Positions 5,107 through 9,499 of a stretch of 9,499 nucleotides of DNA are shown one piece after another. The notes under the pieces are model-generated. The model had not been told where the DNA came from. It saw only the letters and a list, made by a program, of their open reading frames with translations, and searched no databases. The position numbers were made by a program, and so were the translations under genes. This stretch comes from Bacteroidia bacterium. Lineage in GTDB: Bacteria; Bacteroidota; Bacteroidia; Chitinophagales; Saprospiraceae. Where the stretch lies: positions 1 through 9,499 of the forward strand of contig JAUIIF010000131.1 in the NCBI GenBank assembly GCA_030431945.1, in the 5' to 3' direction. Positions within the stretch are counted from its first letter, which is position 1. Every line of letters begins with the position of its first letter.

Positions 5107-6360
5107 ATGCCAAATTTTCAAGCTTCCCTCTTACTGCTCCTTTTTTGCCTGGCCGGTACCTGCGTCCGCGCCCAAACGCCCTCCTGCCACTTGTTGCGGC
5201 CCGCCCGCGTGTTTGACGGGGAACAATTTCACGCTGGCCGGCAGGTGCTGGTACAGGGCAACCGGATTACGGCGGTAGCTGATGCTCTGGAGGTGCCGGC
5301 CGGATGCCAGGTGCATGATTTTCCCACGGGAACCCTGCTTCCGGGCATGATCGAAGGGCACAGCCACCTGTTGTTACATCCTTATAATGAAACGGATTGG
5401 AACGACCAGGTGCTGAAAGAATCTTACGCCGAGCGGGCGATCCGGGGCGCCAACCACGCCCGGTCTACCCTGGCGGCGGGCTTCACTACCGTACGGGATC
5501 TCGGCTCCGAAGGCACCGGCTACGTTGACGTCGGCCTCCAGCAAGCCATCGAAAAGGGCGTAACGCCCGGGCCCAGAATGATCGTTGCGGGAAAAGCAAT
5601 GGTGACAACGGGAAGCTACGGCCCGAAAGGCTTCGCTGATCACGTTGCCGTGCCACTCGGCGCTGAAACGGCCGATGGCCTGGATGAGCTGACCCGCGTC
5701 GTCCGTGACCAGATCGGTAAGGGAGCCAATGTCATCAAGGTCTATGCTGACTACCGGTGGGGTGCCGGCAAGCTCGCCCAGCCCACCTACACCCAGCGCG
5801 AACTGGAACTGGTCGTGGAACTCACCACCAGCAGCGGCCGCCAGGTAGTCGCCCACGCCGCCACGGAGGAGGGGATGCGCCGCGCCGTACTCGCCGGCGT
5901 ACGGACCATCGAGCACGGCGACGGAGGCACCCGGGAGGTTTTTGAACTGATGAAAGAGCACGGGGTGGCGCTGTGCCCGACCCTGGCCGCCGGAGACGCC
6001 ATCACCCAGTACCAGGGCTGGAAAAAAGGTGTGGACCCCGAGCCGGCCCGGATTATGGCCAAGCGAAAATCTTTTGCCCTGGCGCTGGAGGTGGGGGTAG
6101 ACATAGTCGCTGGGGGAGACGTAGGCGTATTCCCCCACGGCGACAACGTCCGGGAACTGGAAATGATGGTCGACTACGGCATGCCTCCTCTCGCTGTCCT
6201 GCGCGCCGTCACCTCCGGGAATGCCGCCATCTTTGCCCTGCCGGAACTCGGCCGGGTAGCCCCCGGCATGCTGGCGGATTTGGTCGTCGTTGACGGCGAT
6301 CCGGCAGCGGACATCTCCGCCCTGAGAAAGGTGCTGCTGGTGTTGAAAGACGGGGAGTAA
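5107..6360 (+). CDS. Exported amidohydrolase (imidazolonepropionase/Xaa-Pro dipeptidase-like)
   Basis: This is a 417-aa metal-dependent amidohydrolase of the COG1228 type, related to imidazolonepropionases and to the secreted Xaa-Pro or Xaa-Arg dipeptidase subgroup. An N-terminal signal peptide (leucine core at 8-15, likely cleavage after VRA at 22) suggests export to the periplasm; AGTC is a poor lipobox. Metal-centre residues expected for a binuclear carboxylated-lysine enzyme are all present: H85 and H87 (EGHSH), K211 (VIKVYADYR), H250 (VVAHAA), H270 (TIEHGDG) and D338 (VAGGDVG). The end (GRVAPGMLADLVVVDGDP, 382-399) is the standard beta-sandwich closing segment. Substrate is not predictable; peptide, lactam or lactone ring hydrolysis are all possible. 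The gene stands 222 bp before the sugar-acid operon on the same strand. Cotranscription is uncertain because no clear terminator but a candidate operator lies between. Confidence 0.9.
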   Translation: MPNFQASLLLLLFCLAGTCVRAQTPSCHLLRPARVFDGEQFHAGRQVLVQGNRITAVADALEVPAGCQVHDFPTGTLLPGMIEGHSHLLLHPYNETDWNDQVLKESYAERAIRGANHARSTLAAGFTTVRDLGSEGTGYVDVGLQQAIEKGVTPGPRMIVAGKAMVTTGSYGPKGFADHVAVPLGAETADGLDELTRVVRDQIGKGANVIKVYADYRWGAGKLAQPTYTQRELELVVELTTSSGRQVVAHAATEEGMRRAVLAGVRTIEHGDGGTREVFELMKEHGVALCPTLAAGDAITQYQGWKKGVDPEPARIMAKRKSFALALEVGVDIVAGGDVGVFPHGDNVRELEMMVDYGMPPLAVLRAVTSGNAAIFALPELGRVAPGMLADLVVVDGDPAADISALRKVLLVLKDGE

Positions 6361-6474
6361 CCGGCAACCAGGCCCGCCAGGCCGCGGTGCCGGCCACGGC
6401 AATAAACCTGAAACCTGGAGCAAATAACCACGGTCTTCAACCATTTCTGCCCCGCGTCCGGACTGCCGCTTACG

Positions 6475-6490
6475 ATACAATCGTTTGTAT
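6475..6490. promoter_or_regulatory. Inverted repeat, candidate operator of the sugar-acid operon
   Basis: ATACAA (6475-6480) and TTGTAT (6485-6490) are perfect inverted arms around TCGT. A second overlapping repeat, ACGAT (6472-6476) with ATCGT (6480-6484), shares the centre. The site sits 93 bp before the dehydratase ATG in an AT-rich island within GC-rich sequence, and a run of A residues (6492-6500) follows it. The size and symmetry suit a GntR- or LacI-type dimer. No regulator gene is in the window, so this is inference. Confidence 0.4.
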
Positions 6491-6582
6491 TAAAAAAAAC
6501 TTCCCCTCCCCCGCGCTGCCAGGGGGTAATCTCTTCTTTCCCACAACATTATGCTTACATTCACGGCAAGCTTAAAGTCGTT

Positions 6583-8301
6583 ATGGAAGAAAATACCCGC
6601 CGCAGCAAGGAGTGGTTTGGTCATGCCGATAAGATGGGGTTTGTACACCGCAGCTGGCTAAGAAATCAGGGGCACCCGGATCATATGTTTGACGGTCGCC
6701 CGGTAATCGGTATCTGCAATACCTGGTCAGACCTGACCCCCTGCAATGCGCATTTGCGGGACTTCGCCCAAATCGTAAAACGGGGCGTTTACGAGGCCGG
6801 CGGTTTTCCCCTGGAATTTCCGGTCATGAGCCTGGGGGAGACCATCATGAAGCCCTCCACCATGATGTGGCGGAACCTGGTGAGTATGGACGTGGAGGAA
6901 AGCATCCGGGCCAATCCGCTCGACGGCATCGTCTTACTGACGGGCTGCGACAAGACAACCCCTTCCACCCTGATGGGCGCCTGCTCGGTCGATCTGCCAA
7001 CCCTGGTGGTTCCCGGCGGGCCGATGCTCAACGGAAAATGGCGGGGCAAAGACGTCGGCTCCGGCACCCTCACCTGGCAACTGGGGGAGGGACTGAAGGA
7101 CGGGAGCATCTCGCCGGCCGATGTCTACGAAGCCGAATCCTGCATGAGCCGTAGTGCCGGCCACTGCATGACGATGGGCACCGCCTCCTCCATGGCCTCT
7201 ACGGTAGAAGCCCTGGGCCTGACCCTGCCCGGTGCGGCGGCCATTCCCGCCGTTGATGCCCGCAAGCGCGTGCTGGCCCACCTCTCCGGCAACCGCATTG
7301 TGGAGATGGTAAGGGAAAACCTGAAAATTTCCGACGTGCTCACCCGTGAGGCCTTCGAGAATGCTATCATGGTCAACGCCGCCATCGGCGGCTCCACCAA
7401 CGTGATGATTCACCTGACGGCCATTGCCGGAAGGTTAGGCATCAAACTGGAAATCGATGATTTCGACCGCATCGGCAGTCGCCTGCCCATGCTGACCAAC
7501 CTGATGCCCGCCGGGGAATTTCTGATGGAAGACTTTTATTACGCCGGCGGACTTCCCGTCGTTATCCGCGAACTGGGCGAACGGCTCCACGCCGGCACCG
7601 TCAGTGTGAACGGCAAATCCATCGTCGAAAACTCCCGGGAGGCCGTATGCTACGACCGGAGGGTGGTCGCTACGTTTGCCGACCCGGTGAAGGAGGAGGC
7701 GGGCATTGTCGTCCTCCGCGGTAACCTCTGCCCCGATGGTGCCGTGATAAAACCCTCGGCGGCCTCGCCGGAGCTGCTCCGGCACACCGGCGCGGCGGTG
7801 GTCTTCGAAACGATCGAAGATTACCACGCCCGCATCGATGCCGACGACCTGGAAATTGACGCCGACTCCGTTATGGTACTCAAAGGCGTGGGCCCCGTGG
7901 GCTACCCCGGCATGCCGGAGGTGGGGAATATGGACCTGCCGGCTAAGCTCCTGAAGCAAGGGGTGAAAGATATGGTCCGCATCAGCGACGGGCGGATGAG
8001 TGGTACGGCCTACGGCGCGGCCGTCTTGCACGTGGCACCGGAGTCTGCCATCGGCGGTCCCCTGGCCCTGGTGAAAAATGGCGACCTGATCACCCTGGAT
8101 GTTCCCGCCCGGAGTTTACACCTGCACGTCGATGACGAAGAACTGGCGCGCCGCCGCGCTGCCTGGTCACCGCCACCTCCGGTGGCGCAGCGGGGGTACG
8201 TAAAGCTGTTCATCGAACACGTGGAACAGGCTGATCAGGGCTGTGACTTCGATTTCCTCCGCGGCGGCAGCGGTGCGGAGATCAAACGAGACCTGCACTA
8301 A
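6583..8301 (+). CDS. IlvD/Edd family dehydratase, pentonate (L-arabinonate/D-xylonate) type
   Basis: This 572-aa enzyme belongs to the IlvD/Edd family of [2Fe-2S], Mg-dependent dehydratases, which convert sugar acids or dihydroxy acids to 2-keto(-3-deoxy) acids. Family residues are all present: cysteines C54 (LTPCNAH), C122 (TGCDKTTP) and C195 (GHCMTMGTAS) for the cluster; E86 (LGET), D123 and K124 for Mg (lysine carbamylated in characterised members); and S473 in SDGRMSGT as the likely catalytic serine. The opening KEWFGHADKMGFVHRSW, the FPLEFPVMSLGET segment and the C-terminus QADQGCDFDFLRGGSG ending in a terminal histidine match pentonate dehydratases rather than true IlvD or phosphogluconate dehydratase. 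It is probably cytosolic. The permease gene follows after a 10-bp gap, supporting a sugar-acid uptake and catabolism operon. L-arabinonate, D-xylonate or another aldonate cannot be distinguished by eye, and annotation as ilvD would probably be wrong. Confidence 0.9.
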   Translation: MEENTRRSKEWFGHADKMGFVHRSWLRNQGHPDHMFDGRPVIGICNTWSDLTPCNAHLRDFAQIVKRGVYEAGGFPLEFPVMSLGETIMKPSTMMWRNLVSMDVEESIRANPLDGIVLLTGCDKTTPSTLMGACSVDLPTLVVPGGPMLNGKWRGKDVGSGTLTWQLGEGLKDGSISPADVYEAESCMSRSAGHCMTMGTASSMASTVEALGLTLPGAAAIPAVDARKRVLAHLSGNRIVEMVRENLKISDVLTREAFENAIMVNAAIGGSTNVMIHLTAIAGRLGIKLEIDDFDRIGSRLPMLTNLMPAGEFLMEDFYYAGGLPVVIRELGERLHAGTVSVNGKSIVENSREAVCYDRRVVATFADPVKEEAGIVVLRGNLCPDGAVIKPSAASPELLRHTGAAVVFETIEDYHARIDADDLEIDADSVMVLKGVGPVGYPGMPEVGNMDLPAKLLKQGVKDMVRISDGRMSGTAYGAAVLHVAPESAIGGPLALVKNGDLITLDVPARSLHLHVDDEELARRRAAWSPPPPVAQRGYVKLFIEHVEQADQGCDFDFLRGGSGAEIKRDLH

Positions 8302-8311
8302 ACTACCTTCC

Positions 8312-9499
8312 ATGACCATTCTACTGCTGCTCCTGGCCTGCATTGTCCTGATCATCGTGACCACTTCCATCTGGAAATGGCACCCTTTCCTGGCGTTGCT
8401 CCTGGCCTGCGCAGTTTACGGCGTCGGTACCGGCATGGACCCCCTGGAATTGGTGACTACAATCAACGATGGCTTCGGCACCACGGTGGGTAAAGTGGGC
8501 CTGCTGATCATTGCCGGGCTGATCATCGGTACCTTTCTGGAGAAAACGGGGGGAGCCATGGTGCTGGCCAACAGTCTGCTGCGTCTCATCGGCACCAAGC
8601 GCATTCATACGGCACTGGCCTTCATCGGTTACCTCGTCTCCATTCCGGTTTTTGCCGACAGTGGCTTCATTATTCTCTCCAGCCTGAACAAAGCCCTGAC
8701 CCGCAAGGCCGGCCTTTCCCTGGGCGGTACTGCCGTTGCGCTTTCTCTGGGGCTGATGGCCTCTCACACGATGGTGCCGCCGACACCTGGTCCGATTGCC
8801 GCCGCCGCCATCCTCGGAGCTGACCTCGGCCGGGTCATTCTGGTCGGGGTACTCACCAGTATTCCGGCACTGATCGTCTGCATCTTTTTTACCAGGTTTA
8901 TGGGCAAGCGTATTCATATCGAAGCGCAGGTCAGTACGGCCGCAGACACTCCGGAAACCGAAGTCCTGCCGCCGCCCCCCGTGTTCAAGGCGTTCTTACC
9001 CATTTTGCTGCCCATTGTGCTGATCGTACTGGCCTCCATTGCTGAATACCCGACGCATCCTTTCGGGCAGGGCACCGCTTACCAGCTTTTCACCGTTTTG
9101 GGCAATCCGGTGATTGCCCTGTTCGGCGGGGTACTGACCGCCTTGCTGCTGCCCCACAAACTCGACCGCAAGATGCTCGGTACCAGTGGCTGGGTAGGGG
9201 AGGCACTGCGGGGGGCTACGCTCATCATTCTGATTACCGGCGCGGGCGGTGCTTTTGGGGAGGTACTCAAAACATCGGCCCTGGGGGAAGTGCTGGAAGG
9301 GTGGATTACTACGGTGAACCCCGGCCTGTGGCTACCGTTCGTCCTGGCGGCCGTCATCAAAAGCGCTCAGGGGTCTTCTACGGTGGCCATTCTCACCACC
9401 GCCTCCATTGTATTGCCCCTGCTGGAGAGTATGGGCTACGACAGTTCGGCCTCCCGGGCCTTGGTGGTGATCGCCATAGGTGCCGGTTCGGCCGTCGTT
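8312..9499 (+). CDS. GntP family permease (gluconate/sugar-acid transporter), 3' truncated by window
   Basis: An open frame begins at ATG 8312 and runs without a stop through the last base, giving 396 residues of an expected 440-450. It is strongly hydrophobic with many membrane spans. GntP signatures are clear: IPVFADSGFIIL (111-122), HTMVPPTPGP (152-161), ITGAGGAFGEVL (308-319) and KSAQGSSTVAIL (350-361). A proline-rich acidic stretch at about 205-223 looks like a central cytoplasmic loop. The family imports gluconate and related aldonates, generally with protons, across the inner membrane. With the pentonate-type dehydratase 10 bp upstream, the substrate is probably an aldonate that this enzyme dehydrates. 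Later pathway genes (aldolase, kinase or dehydrogenase) may lie beyond the right edge. Confidence 0.92.
   Translation, partial: MTILLLLLACIVLIIVTTSIWKWHPFLALLLACAVYGVGTGMDPLELVTTINDGFGTTVGKVGLLIIAGLIIGTFLEKTGGAMVLANSLLRLIGTKRIHTALAFIGYLVSIPVFADSGFIILSSLNKALTRKAGLSLGGTAVALSLGLMASHTMVPPTPGPIAAAAILGADLGRVILVGVLTSIPALIVCIFFTRFMGKRIHIEAQVSTAADTPETEVLPPPPVFKAFLPILLPIVLIVLASIAEYPTHPFGQGTAYQLFTVLGNPVIALFGGVLTALLLPHKLDRKMLGTSGWVGEALRGATLIILITGAGGAFGEVLKTSALGEVLEGWITTVNPGLWLPFVLAAVIKSAQGSSTVAILTTASIVLPLLESMGYDSSASRALVVIAIGAGSAVV

Noticed and set aside
6361..6395. Terminator after the amidohydrolase (GGCCG/CGGCC stem)
   Set aside because: The stem is only 5 bp and no T-run follows, so it cannot be called a rho-independent terminator.
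5374..6480. 368-codon minus-strand open frame opposite the amidohydrolase
   Set aside because: The plus-strand protein has a complete set of catalytic motifs, and the minus-strand translation is glycine/arginine-rich without domains.
6583..8301. Annotation as IlvD dihydroxy-acid dehydratase of branched-chain amino acid synthesis
   Set aside because: The N- and C-terminal motifs fit sugar-acid dehydratases, and the next gene is a GntP permease, not an ilv gene.
8321..8917. 198-codon minus-strand open frame opposite the permease
   Set aside because: The plus-strand frame carries clear GntP signatures over its whole length. The minus-strand product is a polar low-complexity shadow.

Overview
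The window looks like chromosomal DNA from a Bacteroidota bacterium, probably of the Saprospiria/Lewinella type with moderately high GC. Three things point there: a type IX secretion (T9SS) C-terminal sorting domain on the DUF1501 protein, a tRNA promoter that matches the Bacteroidota form (TTG, 20-nt spacer, TAnnTTTG), and starts preceded by AT-rich sequence rather than strong Shine-Dalgarno sites. The lineage is inferred from family resemblance only.

Layout. (1) 1-1026 is AT-richer by eye and accessory in character: the C-terminal end of an unidentified small protein, a hairpin-rich 346-bp gap, and a 185-aa cytosolic protein resembling the DUF6985 group. (2) 1109-1273 holds a bidirectional hairpin terminator, a tRNA with a CAU anticodon on the minus strand, and its promoter. 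(3) 1357-4576, minus strand, is a two-gene unit: DUF1800 protein first, then a DUF1501 protein carrying both a twin-arginine signal and a T9SS sorting domain. (4) 4577-5106 is a 530-bp intergenic region with a candidate DUF1800 promoter and a cluster of strong hairpins resembling a REP-type element. (5) 5107-6360, plus strand, is an exported metal-dependent amidohydrolase. (6) 6583 to the right edge, plus strand, is a sugar-acid operon: an IlvD/Edd-family pentonate-type dehydratase, followed 10 bp later by a GntP-family permease cut off by the window end.

How the genes work together. The dehydratase and permease fit import of an aldonate (gluconate- or pentonate-like) and its first dehydration to a 2-keto-3-deoxy acid. 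An inverted repeat about 100 bp upstream is a possible operator. The DUF1800/DUF1501 pair is a recurring but biochemically uncharacterised partnership. Its most notable feature here is the combination of Tat and T9SS signals on one partner while the other has no visible export signal. I see no CRISPR array, transposase, phage gene or clear defence system. The best candidates for something undescribed are the Tat/T9SS DUF1501 protein with its DUF1800 partner, and the structured intergenic element at 4824-4951.
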